A stretch of 64,000 nt of DNA from Polaromonas glacialis (GCF_000709345.1 NZ_KL448323.1:2672346-2736345), one strand, 5' to 3'; shown: positions 1 through 8,889, counted from the stretch's first letter. Numbers and translations: made by a program. Notes: generated by a model not told the origin, from the sequence alone.

Positions 1-979
1 GACCGGTTTCAATCAGGGTTTGCGGCTTGATGCGCCCGGCCTCCAGCGCCATGGCGACCGTGATCGGCTTCATCGTCGAACCGGGCTCGAAGGTGTCGGT
101 CACGGCCCGGTTGCGCAGTTGCTCGCCGGTCAGGTTCTGGCGCTTGCCGGGAACATAACTTGGGTAATTGGCCAGCGCCAGCACTTCGCCGGTGATGGAG
201 TCGATGACCACGACGCTGCCGGCCTTGGCCTTGCGCGCAATCACCGCATCGCGCAGCTTCTGATAAGCGAAGAACTGCACCTTGCTGTCCACGCTGAGCT
301 GTATGTCCTTGCCGTCCACGGGCGGAACCTGCTCGCCAACGCCCTCGACCACGCGGCCCAGCCGGTCCTTGATGACCCGCCGTGAACCCGCCTTGCCCGA
401 CAGCGCCTGGTTGAAGGTCAGCTCGATGCCTTCCTGCCCCTTGTCCTCCACATTGGTGAAACCCACGATGTGGGCGATGGTTTCGCCTTCGGGGTACTTG
501 CGCTTGTATTCCTTGCGCTGGTAAATGCCGGGGACGCCTAGTTCGCTGATTTTTCGGGCAACGGGCTCTTCCAGCTGGCGCTTGACCCAGACGAAGGTCT
601 TGTCCTCGTCGCTGAACTTCTTTTTCAGCTCGGCCAGCGGCATTTCCAGCAACCTGGCCAGTTCGGTCAGCTGGGCGGGACTGGCCTTGACGTCTTCAGG
701 AATGGCCCAGATGCTGGAGGCCGGCACGCTGGAAGCCAGGATCAGCCCGTTGCGGTCCAGGATGCGGCCACGGTTGGCGGGCAGTTCCAGCGTCCGTGCA
801 AACCGCACCTGGCCCTGGCGCTGAAAAAATGCGTTGGCGTACACCTGGATGTAGGCCGCCCGGACCGCAAGACCCGTGAACGCCAGCGCGATCAGGGCCA
901 CGATGAGCTTGCTGCGCCACACCGGCGTCTTGCTGGCCAGCAAGGGGCTGGAGGTGTAGAGGACGCTTTTTCTACTCAT
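1..979 (-). CDS. ftsI: Peptidoglycan transpeptidase FtsI (PBP3), partial, C-terminus outside window
   Basis: Septal class B penicillin-binding protein that cross-links peptidoglycan at the division site. About 326 codons are visible and the frame runs off the left edge. The start ATG (979-977) gives MSRKSVLY, a short cytoplasmic stretch and one membrane anchor (about residues 24-45, LIVALIALAFTGLAVRAAYI). The non-penicillin-binding module follows, with the conserved ANRGRILDRNG block. The transpeptidase active-site motif GSTMKP (SxxK serine) lies near residue 300. The start overlaps the ftsL stop by 8 nt (ATGAGTAG), which indicates translational coupling. The SxN and KTG motifs lie beyond the window. 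Identification is firm from motif and dcw context. Confidence 0.96.
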   Translation of the reverse strand, partial: MSRKSVLYTSSPLLASKTPVWRSKLIVALIALAFTGLAVRAAYIQVYANAFFQRQGQVRFARTLELPANRGRILDRNGLILASSVPASSIWAIPEDVKASPAQLTELARLLEMPLAELKKKFSDEDKTFVWVKRQLEEPVARKISELGVPGIYQRKEYKRKYPEGETIAHIVGFTNVEDKGQEGIELTFNQALSGKAGSRRVIKDRLGRVVEGVGEQVPPVDGKDIQLSVDSKVQFFAYQKLRDAVIARKAKAGSVVVIDSITGEVLALANYPSYVPGKRQNLTGEQLRNRAVTDTFEPGSTMKPITVAMALEAGRIKPQTLIETG

Positions 980-1283
980 GCTGCGCCTTCTGGCCAGCAG
1001 CGGCCGCCACATCGGCTGCGGATTTGTACTTGACGTACTCGGTAATGGCCGGCGTGGTGGTCCGCATCTGAAGCCGGTCTTTGGCCAGCTTTTCGATCTT
1101 CAGCGGTGTGGCTTCCGCGCGTTTTTCCACCTGCAGTCGCTCGCTTTCGGTTTCAATCTTGCGGCCCTGCGCCGCCGCTTTTTCAAGTTCTACGTAAAGA
1201 CGCCGCGACTCATACTGGGTTTGCACCAGGTACAGCGCGCTGGCCAGCACAGCGAGCAGCAGCACGAAATTCAGGCGGCCCAT
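972..1283 (-). CDS. ftsL: Cell division protein FtsL
   Basis: Small bitopic divisome protein, about 103 aa, that with FtsB and FtsQ activates FtsWI. Directly after MGR comes a hydrophobic segment (NFVLLLAVLASALYLV), then a periplasmic heptad-like region rich in E, K, R and L (residues 25-75), typical of FtsL. I chose ATG 1283 because the membrane helix starts right after it and a purine-rich GGGGGGCAGG precedes it. A longer in-frame start at 1349 would overlap rsmH by about 30 nt and add a stretch unlike FtsL. It follows rsmH by 34 nt and overlaps ftsI at its stop. Sequence conservation of FtsL is low, so the call leans on size, topology and position. Confidence 0.9.
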   Translation of the reverse strand: MGRLNFVLLLAVLASALYLVQTQYESRRLYVELEKAAAQGRKIETESERLQVEKRAEATPLKIEKLAKDRLQMRTTTPAITEYVKYKSAADVAAAAGQKAQHE

Positions 1284-1317
1284 GACCTGCCCCCCATGCT
1301 GATGATGAAAATATGGC

Positions 1318-2238
1318 TCATGCGGCTTCTCCGGTACGCTCGGCGACACGCATCACGGCGCTGCGCGAGCGCGGATTGCCGGCGACTTCCTCGTCGCTGG
1401 GCTTGATGCGCCCCAGCGCCTTGAGTTGCATGACCTTGGGCGCGGCAAAAGGCGCGCGCCGGTCATACACCTCGCGCGAGTGCGCGGCCATGAATTGCTT
1501 GACGATGCGATCTTCAAGCGAGTGAAAACTGATCACCACCAGGCGCCCGCCGGGTTGCAGCACCTTGAGCGACGCCTTCAGCGCCTGCTCCAGTTCTTCC
1601 AGCTCGGCATTGATGAATATCCGCAGCGCCTGGAAAGTGCGCGTAGCCGGATCCTTGCCCGGTTCGCGTGTCTTGACGGCACTGGCAACCACATCTGCCA
1701 GTTCAGCGGTGGTGGAAAGCGGGCCGGACGCCTGCCTGTGCCGGTCAATCGCCCGGGCAACCAGTCCGGCAAAACGCTCCTCGCCATAGTCGCGGATGAC
1801 TTCGGTCATGGACTCGATCGAAGCGTCCTGCAGCCACTCGGCCACGCTCTGACCGCGCGTGGTGTCCATGCGCATGTCCAGCGGGCCTTCATTGCGAAAG
1901 GAAAAACCGCGCTCCGGATTGTCGATCTGGGGGGAACTGACCCCCAGGTCCATCAGCACGCCCGCGATGCTGGCCTGCGGCATCTGGTCGAGATGCATGA
2001 AACCCTGATGGCGGATGGAAAAGCGCGGGTCATCGATGGACTGCGCCTCGGCAATCGCGTCAAGGTCTTTGTCAAAGGCCGTCAGGCGGCCGAGCGGCGA
2101 CAGTTGCGACAGCAACAGGCGCGAGTGTCCGCCGCGACCAAACGTCGCGTCGATGTAATGACCGTCCGGGTTGACCTGAAGCGCCGTGATGGCTTCGTTC
2201 AACAGGACGGTGCGGTGTGTCCATGTGCCCTTCACCAT
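1318..2238 (-). CDS. rsmH: 16S rRNA m4C1402 methyltransferase RsmH (MraW)
   Basis: SAM-dependent methyltransferase that N4-methylates C1402 of 16S rRNA in the P site. At 306 aa it has normal length. It begins with the family block [10 protein letters not shown] and has the SAM-binding motif [10 protein letters not shown] near residue 30. The segment [14 protein letters not shown] and the C-terminal block [16 protein letters not shown] are characteristic of RsmH. It lies 6 nt downstream of mraZ, as in nearly all dcw clusters, and probably shares the mraZ promoter and MraZ control. Confidence 0.97.
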   Translation of the reverse strand: MVKGTWTHRTVLLNEAITALQVNPDGHYIDATFGRGGHSRLLLSQLSPLGRLTAFDKDLDAIAEAQSIDDPRFSIRHQGFMHLDQMPQASIAGVLMDLGVSSPQIDNPERGFSFRNEGPLDMRMDTTRGQSVAEWLQDASIESMTEVIRDYGEERFAGLVARAIDRHRQASGPLSTTAELADVVASAVKTREPGKDPATRTFQALRIFINAELEELEQALKASLKVLQPGGRLVVISFHSLEDRIVKQFMAAHSREVYDRRAPFAAPKVMQLKALGRIKPSDEEVAGNPRSRSAVMRVAERTGEAA

Positions 2239-2244
2239 CTACTT

Positions 2245-2673
2245 TCAGAAAGAAAAATCTTTAAACACATCGGGCATCTCACCCTTCATCTGCTCGGCTT
2301 CCTGGGCCGCATAGGTCGCAGCGTCCCAGAGTTCAAAATAGTTGCCCATGCCCAGCAATACCGTGTCCTTGCTGATTCCAGCGGCCTTGCGCAACTCAGG
2401 CGAAACCAGGATGCGGCCGGTTGCATCCATCTCAATGTCCATCGCATTGCCCAGAAAAATTCGTTTCCACCATTGCGCCTGCATGGGCAGCGAAGCGATC
2501 CGTTCGCGAAACTTTTCCCACTCGTTCAAAGGAAAAATCATGAGGCATCCATGGGGGTGTTTGGTGAGAGTGAATCGGCCGGAATAATCTGCGCCCAGCG
2601 ACTCCCGATGACGCGCAGGCACGGACAGCCGGCCTTTGGCATCGAGAGCGAGAAATGACGCACCTTGTAACAC
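2245..2673 (-). CDS. mraZ: Transcriptional regulator MraZ, GTG start
   Basis: DNA-binding repressor of the dcw operon that forms a ring of SpoVT/AbrB-type beta-barrels. At 142 aa it has family length, and two AbrB-like halves are visible: [14 protein letters not shown] (about residues 11-24) and [14 protein letters not shown] (about 86-99). The start codon is GTG at 2673 ([12 protein letters not shown]). No ATG exists nearby in frame before the first conserved block. It is the first gene of the leftward cluster, and a tandem 10-bp-spaced motif just upstream is its probable operator. Confidence 0.96.
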   Translation of the reverse strand: MLQGASFLALDAKGRLSVPARHRESLGADYSGRFTLTKHPHGCLMIFPLNEWEKFRERIASLPMQAQWWKRIFLGNAMDIEMDATGRILVSPELRKAAGISKDTVLLGMGNYFELWDAATYAAQEAEQMKGEMPDVFKDFSF

Positions 2674-2689
2674 TTTTCGAGCCCTCTAC

Positions 2690-2724
2690 CGACACTTTTC
2701 ACCACCGAACTGCACATTTTCCCA
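2690..2724 (-). promoter_or_regulatory. Putative MraZ operator, four TG boxes at 10-bp spacing
   Basis: Read on the minus strand the region holds TGGGA (2724-2720), TGCAG (2714-2710), TGGTG (2704-2700) and TGTCG (2694-2690). Each box is separated by exactly five bases. MraZ is known to bind three or four TGGGN boxes with 5-nt spacers upstream of its own gene. The first box fits exactly and the others keep the TG and the register. The start codon lies 17 nt downstream. This is a sequence-pattern assignment only. Confidence 0.65.
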
Positions 2725-3530
2725 CTGTATCAGGGAACCCCCTGCCAACTCGGAATTTGACACAAATTATTTCAATGAAATCAATAACTTAGAGGGTTAA
2801 ATGAAAGCTTATGAACGATTTAAAGTTGTTTTATATTAATCACTTGGCGCAGATACTGAAGGTTCAACATTAAGAACCCAAGCTTGCAGGAATACCGCTG
2901 AAGCAGCGACATGAAATGCGTGGTTCCCGTATTTGACCTTTTGCGGTCGCCCACCACCAAGGAAGTGCAACGACTGCATCACCGCCCTCCATGGACGCCA
3001 TGGCTGTCAGTCTTTATTTATCAAGTCCGAAAGCTAGCAAAAGCGTAGCGTGCAGACTTCTTCTGCAAATCCGCCGGGGCTTGCAGGCTTGATGTCGGGC
3101 TACAAAACCATGCGAATGTGTTCCACCTGGAAAAATCCAGGTCAGACGGCGAATAACGGTTTTCAAGTCACCCAAAAGCACCACAAAGTGTTTTTTTTGC
3201 AATAAATGAATAACAATTTTCGGCTTCATTTTCGGGAAAACAGCCTGGAAATAAGCGGGGTTTTCGGCTGCGATCCGACGCGCTGATTCCGTTTCCAGGT
3301 CTATCCGAGATTAGGCGCGGGGCCACCGGCAGTGCCGCAGCACGACAAAACGAGACACCGCCGTATTGAATTACGTGGAAGTGGAGTAACGACGCGAAAC
3401 GCCAAAATTACAGCTGTTGCACGTCACGCGCCGGGCACTCTTCGGATGCGAACTTGGCGCCGAGCATCCGGGTAAACCCTGATTTTACCTTGCCTGCAAT
3501 CGGGCTCGCACCTGGCCCCTCTGAATCGAA
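2725..3530. other. Long intergenic region upstream of mraZ, no supported gene
   Basis: About 800 bp without a convincing gene, bounded by mraZ and the STAS-protein gene, both leftward. The part from 2760 to 2880 is clearly AT-rich and may carry the dcw promoter. Small hairpins are visible: ACCTGG-AAAAAT-CCAGGT at 3125-3142, and GGTAAA/TTTACC at 3471-3489, the latter just past the STAS gene and a possible terminator. A 71-codon minus frame at 3014-3229 has no recognisable domain and irregular composition, so I do not call it. No tRNA cloverleaf was found by eye. Confidence 0.5.
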
Positions 3531-5294
3531 TCAGTCGCTGCGGGCGCTGACCTTGGCGTACTCGACGATTCCGATCACGTTGAAAAAAGCGGCGACCAGC
3601 CGGTTGACCTCGGAAAATTCGACAACGCGATTTTCAGCCCGTCGGGCGGACACCCAGTTGAGCAGCATGCCAGCCGCCGAAAAATCGACCCGAATGAGCT
3701 TGCCGCAGGAAATCTGCATCCTGTCAGCCCCCGCAAGGCTGGCTTCCAGCCGGTCCAGGACTTCCACGGCATCGCCCTGGATCTGGCCTGACAGGTCCAC
3801 CGACAGAAAGCGAACGGACATGCTTGACGAAAAATCGAGTCCGGAATCGCCGTCCAGATCCATCAGGGTGGAATAGCTGGTTTCGGTGGTCGGCTTGCCG
3901 ATGATGGTTGCCCGGCCCATGGCGTCGCCCTCTTCGTCGAGAGACTTGTAATTGCAGCGTGCGACTTCCCATGCGGGTGGCGACACCTCGTAGGTAACGC
4001 AAAAATCAAGCGCGGTGAGTTCAAAATCATCGGGACGGTGAATGACGCGCAGCATCTCCATGCGCAGCAGCCACCACTTGGGCTCGGTGGCGCGCTCGCC
4101 CGAAGGGGTGGCGTCAAGCAGCACCTTTTGCAGTTGCGCATCGCCAAGGAAGCGCAACTGAACAGGCTGGGCGGCCCAGCTGCCGAACACCTTGAGCAAA
4201 GGCTCAAGCGCGGCGGCTTCGATGGTCTTGAGATAGCTCCAGTCAAGGCGCCATGGCATCGGGGACCGGGCAATCGCCGTGTTGAGAACGCCCACGGACT
4301 GCACGCCCAATACCGACGGACATATCCAGTCGGTGGCCGTGCTGTCGTGCCTGGGTTTTTCGTCAGGCTGGATCAGTGCCTTGACCATGTCCGGCAGCGA
4401 AAACCACTGTGGCGCGGAGCGGCCGAAATGCTCGGCGAAATCGAGGGCAGCCGCTTCGAACCTGCCTTGCTCCCCGGTGGCGCGGTACAGATCGAACAGT
4501 GCCAGCCAGGTATAGACGTGGTCGGCGTGCGATGCGCCTGGCCGCAAAATATCGAGCAGACCGGCTTCGGCGCCTGCATCATCGCCATTGGCAAACAAAA
4601 TGGCGGCTTCTTCAAGTTCGGCATCATGCACGATGTGTTCGCGCTCCAGGCCTGTCGCCAGCGACGGCAGCAGTCCCAACGCGCTGCTGTCCGTGGACTT
4701 GTCAACGCCTGGAGTCTCGACGCGGACCGGGTTTTTCGGCAGTCCGCCCAGAAGATCGTCGAGCAGGAAGCCGGGGGCCGGCTCGTCGGCCTGATGGACC
4801 GAGTCCATTGGGGCAGGCATCGTCGGCTGGAAGGCGGCAGGCAGCGCATCTTGCACTGGCGACTGCCCGGGTTCGGCCCGCGCCAGCGGCAGCGATGCCG
4901 GTACGGTGGCTGCGCCGGAAGCGGTCTGGTTCTTTGTTCTCCACCACTGCATCGACATCTGCGCTTCGATGTCGTCGATCTTTTTCAGCGTAATCGCGCG
5001 GTCATCGGCATTGGACGTGATACTGTTCTGGAAAAATGAGGGCCTGCTGCCCGGATCGGCCGCTGTACCGGCCAGCACCTCAAGCTTGCGCAACTTGCGC
5101 AACATGTCGAATTCACGCTTTCGCACAAAATCGTTGCGCCGCTTGCGCTCGATCATTTCATTGAGCAGCTGCTTGGTGACGGCGTCGTCCTTGTCGCCGT
5201 CAAGGGAGTCAAGCTCGGTCCAGTTGGTGGCCGGGTTGCGGACAAACTTGACCAGCTTGGACAACAAGCCGGAAGCGGTATCGTCTTTGGACAT
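3531..5294 (-). CDS. STAS-domain protein with tetratricopeptide-like middle, function unknown
   Basis: A 587-aa cytoplasmic protein without signal peptide or membrane helix. The N-terminal 125 residues are charged and helical, ending near a QWWRTKNQT segment. A Pro/Ala-rich linker of about 90 residues follows, then an acidic AILFANGDDAGAEAGLLDIL repeat that looks tetratricopeptide-like (about 230-300). The C-terminal 100 residues (from about MSVRFLSVDLSGQIQGDAVE to AKVSARSD) resemble a STAS domain (anti-sigma-factor-antagonist fold). They carry IRVDFSAAGMLLNW where a phosphorylatable Ser/Thr usually sits, here D-F-S-A-A-G. It starts 35 nt after dksA and is probably co-transcribed. No partner kinase or phosphatase is encoded nearby. 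Role unknown; the STAS call is moderately sure. Confidence 0.75.
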   Translation of the reverse strand: MSKDDTASGLLSKLVKFVRNPATNWTELDSLDGDKDDAVTKQLLNEMIERKRRNDFVRKREFDMLRKLRKLEVLAGTAADPGSRPSFFQNSITSNADDRAITLKKIDDIEAQMSMQWWRTKNQTASGAATVPASLPLARAEPGQSPVQDALPAAFQPTMPAPMDSVHQADEPAPGFLLDDLLGGLPKNPVRVETPGVDKSTDSSALGLLPSLATGLEREHIVHDAELEEAAILFANGDDAGAEAGLLDILRPGASHADHVYTWLALFDLYRATGEQGRFEAAALDFAEHFGRSAPQWFSLPDMVKALIQPDEKPRHDSTATDWICPSVLGVQSVGVLNTAIARSPMPWRLDWSYLKTIEAAALEPLLKVFGSWAAQPVQLRFLGDAQLQKVLLDATPSGERATEPKWWLLRMEMLRVIHRPDDFELTALDFCVTYEVSPPAWEVARCNYKSLDEEGDAMGRATIIGKPTTETSYSTLMDLDGDSGLDFSSSMSVRFLSVDLSGQIQGDAVEVLDRLEASLAGADRMQISCGKLIRVDFSAAGMLLNWVSARRAENRVVEFSEVNRLVAAFFNVIGIVEYAKVSARSD

Positions 5295-5329
5295 GTTGTT
5301 CAGTCAGGTCGTTGCGCAGAAGTGGCGGC

Positions 5330-6055
5330 TCAGTCGCCGAACATTTTCTGCTTGAGTTCGCGCCGCTGCTGGGCTTCAAGTGACAGGTTGGCCGTCGGGC
5401 GGGCAATCAGCCGGCCGACGCCGATGGCTTCGCCGGTTTCGTCGCAGTAGCCATAGTCGCCCGAATCGATGCGGGCAATCGACTGCTCGATTTTCTTGAG
5501 CAGCTTGCGTTCGCGGTCGCGAGTACGCAGTTCGAGCGCGTGTTCTTCTTCAATCGTCGCGCGGTCCGCCGGATCGGGAACGATGGCGGCGTCTTCGCGC
5601 AGATGTTCGGTCGTCTGGCCGGCGCTGTTGTGGATTTCCTGCTTGAGCACCGACAGCCTGTGGCGGAAAAAAGCCAGCTGGGTTTCGTTCATGTACTCGG
5701 AATCAGGCATGGCCTTGATTTCCTGGTCCGTCAGCTGGTTGGCCGGCTTGGTCTTCCAGTTGTTGGCCAGTTGCGGGTCCTTGGGAGCTGCCGCATGAAC
5801 CGGCGGCGCGATGACGCGTTCGGTCATCATGGAATAGCTGGCCTTGGCGGCGTCGGGCGCATGCGTGGGCAGCATGGGCGACGGCGCAGGGGTCTGGATC
5901 GCGGTGCGGGCCGAGCTTCTGCGTCCGGGCTTGAGCGGCGCCGAGTCCATGCGCACGGGCGCAGCGGGTGGCGCCTTGCTCGTCTTGGTGTCCTTGGCCG
6001 CCGGCTTGGCCGGAGTCTGCACAGGGGTCTTGATTTTCTTTTCTGGGGTATTCAC
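5330..6055 (-). CDS. dksA: RNA polymerase-binding factor DksA, single-cysteine form with long N-terminal extension
   Basis: Secondary-channel factor that works with ppGpp on rRNA and amino-acid promoters. The core (about residues 110-241) matches DksA: EYMNETQLAFFRHRL, the coiled-coil tip DPADRAT with both tip aspartates, and LRTRDRERKLLKKIEQSI. The zinc-finger region reads GDYGYCDETGEAIGVG ... ANLSLEAQ, so only one of the four zinc-ligand cysteines remains. It should therefore fold without zinc, as in other C1-type DksA proteins. About 95 residues rich in Ala, Pro and Lys precede the core; E. coli DksA is 151 aa. The start is GTG 6055 with AGAGGAGA 6 nt upstream. A COG0523 GTPase lies upstream and the STAS gene downstream. 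Confidence 0.93.
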   Translation of the reverse strand: MNTPEKKIKTPVQTPAKPAAKDTKTSKAPPAAPVRMDSAPLKPGRRSSARTAIQTPAPSPMLPTHAPDAAKASYSMMTERVIAPPVHAAAPKDPQLANNWKTKPANQLTDQEIKAMPDSEYMNETQLAFFRHRLSVLKQEIHNSAGQTTEHLREDAAIVPDPADRATIEEEHALELRTRDRERKLLKKIEQSIARIDSGDYGYCDETGEAIGVGRLIARPTANLSLEAQQRRELKQKMFGD

Positions 6056-6400
6056 TGAGTCTCTCCTCTGGGAAGCGGCCTGGGGTGATGTCCCGGACCG
6101 ATTCTTTGCCTGGCCGCCATGGAGCCGCCAAGCCCTACCTGGTGCCAGATAATCTGGTGTGTCTGCGCCAAACCAGCCCTTGACACCGCCCTGAGGCGGC
6201 TTTCAGCCCTTGAAGTGAGCGGGTTTCCCCGGAACTGGCTTCCCGATTCAGGTTCCCGGGTATTTTGGTCGGCGCGCGATTGTAGCGGCTTGCCGTCCCG
6301 TCGCCGGGAACTCAACAGGAATCCCCTGGAAAATGCTGGCGGCATGGGCGTTTTCATGGCTGATGAAGATTGGATTGAGTCCACAAGCCGCCAGTCTGCC
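6056..6400. other. Intergenic region between COG0523 GTPase and dksA
   Basis: 345 bp with no supported gene. It must hold the end of the GTPase transcript and probably a dksA promoter. A short hairpin CCGCC-CTGA-GGCGG (6186-6199) is present. Open frames on both strands here are shadows without domain signal. Confidence 0.5.
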
Positions 6401-7447
6401 TCAAACCAGGCACTGCTCCAGGCCCTGGATGAAAATATCTTTCGGCAGGTCGATGCCAATGAAGACCATCTTGCTGGTCTTGGTCTCGCCCTCGGCCCAG
6501 GCCGGCCCCAGGTCGCTGCCCATGAGTTGGTGGACGCCCTGGAAAATCACCTTGCGCTCCGTGCCTTCCATGTTCAGCACGCCCTTGTAGCGCAGCATGC
6601 GCGGGCCGTAGATGTTGACCACCGCGCCCAGGAAGTCTTCGAGCTTCGCGGGGCTGAAGGGCTTGTCCGAGCGGAACACGAAGCTCTTCACGTCGTCATC
6701 GTGATGGTGATGGTGGCCCTGGCCTTCGGCGGCGTGCGAGGGGTGGTCGCAGTGCTCGCCGTGAACATGGTCGTGGTCGTGCGGCTCGTCGGCCTTGAGG
6801 AAATCCGGGTCGATGTCGAGCTTGGCGTTGAGGTTGAAGCCGCGCAGGTCGAACACGTCGGCAATCGCCACCTCGCCAAAATGCACGGCTTTTTGCGGCG
6901 CGCGCGGGTTCATGTGCCTGATGCGGTGCGTCAAGGCATCGACCTCTTCGGGCGTGACCAGGTCGGTCTTGCTGATGAAGATCTGGTCGGCAAAACCGAT
7001 CTGGCGGCGCGCTTCCTGGCGGTCGTCGAGCTGGGTCTGCGCATGCTTGGCATCGACCAGCGTCAGGATGGAGTCGAGCAAATACTGCTCGGCGATTTCC
7101 TCGTCCATGAAAAAGGTCTGCGCCACCGGGCCGGGGTCGGCCAGGCCGGTGGTTTCGATCACCACGCGGTCGAATTCCAGCATTCCCTTGCGCTTCTTGG
7201 CGGCCAGCAGTTGCAGCGTCTCGCGCAAATCCTCGCGGATCGAGCAGCAGATGCAGCCGTTGTTCATCTGGATGATGTTTTCCTGCGTGTCATTGACCAG
7301 GATTTCGTTGTCGATGTTTTCCTCGCCGAACTCGTTTTCGATGACGGCGATCTTCTGGCCGTGGGCCTCGGTCAGAATGCGCTTGAGCAGCGTGGTTTTG
7401 CCCGAGCCGAGAAAGCCGGTGAGGATGGTGACGGGAATCAAGCTCAT
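6401..7447 (-). CDS. COG0523 / CobW-family GTPase, putative metal (zinc) chaperone
   Basis: G3E-family P-loop GTPase of 348 aa. The N-terminal Walker A is GFLGSGKTTLLKRIL (about residues 10-24). The family CxCC metal site is GCICCSIRED (about 65-74), and a Walker B/ETTGLADP block follows. A histidine/aspartate-rich loop (about 235-265, including HDHDHVHGEH and GHHHHHDDD) precedes the CobW C-terminal domain. Family members insert or store Zn, Co or Fe. The His-rich loop and the neighbouring DksA lacking its zinc ligands suggest zinc handling, but the metal is inference. No cobalamin genes are near, so cobW itself is unlikely. Confidence 0.92.
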   Translation of the reverse strand: MSLIPVTILTGFLGSGKTTLLKRILTEAHGQKIAVIENEFGEENIDNEILVNDTQENIIQMNNGCICCSIREDLRETLQLLAAKKRKGMLEFDRVVIETTGLADPGPVAQTFFMDEEIAEQYLLDSILTLVDAKHAQTQLDDRQEARRQIGFADQIFISKTDLVTPEEVDALTHRIRHMNPRAPQKAVHFGEVAIADVFDLRGFNLNAKLDIDPDFLKADEPHDHDHVHGEHCDHPSHAAEGQGHHHHHDDDVKSFVFRSDKPFSPAKLEDFLGAVVNIYGPRMLRYKGVLNMEGTERKVIFQGVHQLMGSDLGPAWAEGETKTSKMVFIGIDLPKDIFIQGLEQCLV

Positions 7448-7603
7448 GGTGGTGACCTAAAAAACGGGAATGTGAGAAATACGCAAGGGCCTGCGTGCCA
7501 GGCGAAACAAGCGAGATGAGGACTTTAGCCGCGCCTTCAAGACCCCGAAGGGATCTGGTGCTTCCCGGACAAGCGCTGCAAGCAGCAAAAGGCACCAGCA
7601 ATT

Positions 7604-7653
7604 ACTATGATTTATATAGCTGCTTATGCCCGCCCATCATGCGCAAACGGCCA
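7604..7653 (+). repeat. Interspersed repeat, copy 1
   Basis: Copy of the repeat with core ATAGCTGCTT ... GCGCAAACGGCCA. It lies between the GTPase and rlmI-like genes, in the leader of the former. The TTGCGC/GCGCAA-type halves make a weak hairpin. Confidence 0.8.
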
Positions 7654-7670
7654 ATTTAATCCTTAAAAAG

Positions 7671-8861
7671 CTAGTTTGAAGGCCTTTTGACCAGCACCAG
7701 CCCCTTGAGGTATTCGCCTTCCGGAAAGGCCACCGTCATCGGATGGTCGGGCGCGCCGCCCATGCGCTCGCAGATGAAGGCGTCCACGCCGGCGTCGGTT
7801 CCGGCCGAGGCGACGATCTTGTGGAACAAATCGGCGCTGATGCCGCCCGAGCACGAGTAGGTGAACAGCACGCCGCCGGGCGCGAGGATGGAAAGCGCCA
7901 GCCGGTTGATGTCCTTGTAGGCGCGCGCGGCGCGCTCGGCGTGCGTGACCGTCGGCGCGAACTTGGGAGGGTCAAGCACGATGGCGTCGAAAGTCCGGCC
8001 GTCCTTCACGTACTGGCGCAGCATGGCGTTCACGTCGGCGTCCAGCATCGTGGTGCGGCTGGCGTCAAAGCCGTTCAGCGCGACATTGGCCCTGGCGCGC
8101 TCGATGGCCGGGCCGGACGAGTCGATCGACGTGACGTGCGCCGCGCCGCCGGCCAGCGCGGCCACGGTGAAGCCGCCGGTGTAGCAGTAGCAGTTCAGCA
8201 CGTCCTTGAACCCGAGCCGGCGCGCGTAGGCTGAAAACTTCTGCCGGCTGTCGCGCTGGTCCAGGTAAAAGCCGGTCTTGTGGCCTTCGGCGACGTCCAG
8301 GCTCAGTTTCCACTCGTGTTCGGTGATGACGATGCCGGTGTCTCCCGAGCCGGCCAGCCAACCCGTCTTTTCAGGCAGGCCTTCGAGCGTTCGCACGCTG
8401 GCGTCCGAGCGTTCATACAGGCGCGTGAGGCCGGTTTGTGCCAGCAAGGCGTCAACGATGACCTGCTTCCATTTCTCCGTTCCGCAGCTGGAAAACTGCG
8501 CGACCAGCGTGTCGCCGTAGCGGTCAACGACAAGCCCCGGCAGGCCGTCGGATTCGCCGTGGATCAGCCGAAAGCCGTCGCTTTTGATGTCAAAAAGGCT
8601 TCTTGCGCTTATCGCCTGTGCGATGCGCGCTATGAAAAAAGAAGCATCAATGCGCTGTGCCTCGTTGAAGCTCCAGACGCGGGCGCGAATCTTGGATGTC
8701 GGGCTGAACGCGGCCCAGCCGAGGAACTGGCCGGCGTGGCTTTCGATGCGCACGGTTTCACCGGATTCGGCGCTGCCGCTGGCGATGGCGCCGTCAAAAA
8801 CCCAGGGATGGCGGCGCAGCAGGGAGCGTTCCCGGCCGTCTTTCAGTCGAATGATGTTCAT
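7671..8861 (-). CDS. rlmI: 23S rRNA (cytosine-C5) methyltransferase, RlmI-like
   Basis: 396-aa class I SAM-dependent methyltransferase of the PUA-EEHEAD-MTase type that makes m5C1962 in 23S rRNA. The N-terminal PUA-like domain (about 1-70) starts MNIIRLKDGRERSLLRRHPW. The middle has SDGLPGLVVDRYGD. The Rossmann MTase has VLNCYCYTGGFTVAAL (motif I, about 220-235), DPPKF and TYSCSGGI, which supplies the catalytic cysteine. The start ATG 8861 fits the family N-terminus. Its downstream end lies against repeat copy 1. The exact target nucleotide is inferred from family. Confidence 0.9.
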   Translation of the reverse strand: MNIIRLKDGRERSLLRRHPWVFDGAIASGSAESGETVRIESHAGQFLGWAAFSPTSKIRARVWSFNEAQRIDASFFIARIAQAISARSLFDIKSDGFRLIHGESDGLPGLVVDRYGDTLVAQFSSCGTEKWKQVIVDALLAQTGLTRLYERSDASVRTLEGLPEKTGWLAGSGDTGIVITEHEWKLSLDVAEGHKTGFYLDQRDSRQKFSAYARRLGFKDVLNCYCYTGGFTVAALAGGAAHVTSIDSSGPAIERARANVALNGFDASRTTMLDADVNAMLRQYVKDGRTFDAIVLDPPKFAPTVTHAERAARAYKDINRLALSILAPGGVLFTYSCSGGISADLFHKIVASAGTDAGVDAFICERMGGAPDHPMTVAFPEGEYLKGLVLVKRPSN

Positions 8862-8889
8862 GCCGCTATTGTCGCGGCAGCCAGCCCGG

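Noticed and set aside
3014..3229. 71-codon minus frame in the mraZ leader
   Set aside because: No ribosome site, no domain, spans a hairpin; not enough to call a gene.
8570..8650. Possible further repeat copy inside rlmI
   Set aside because: GCTTATCGCCTGTGCGATGC resembles the repeat only loosely and the protein here looks like normal RlmI.
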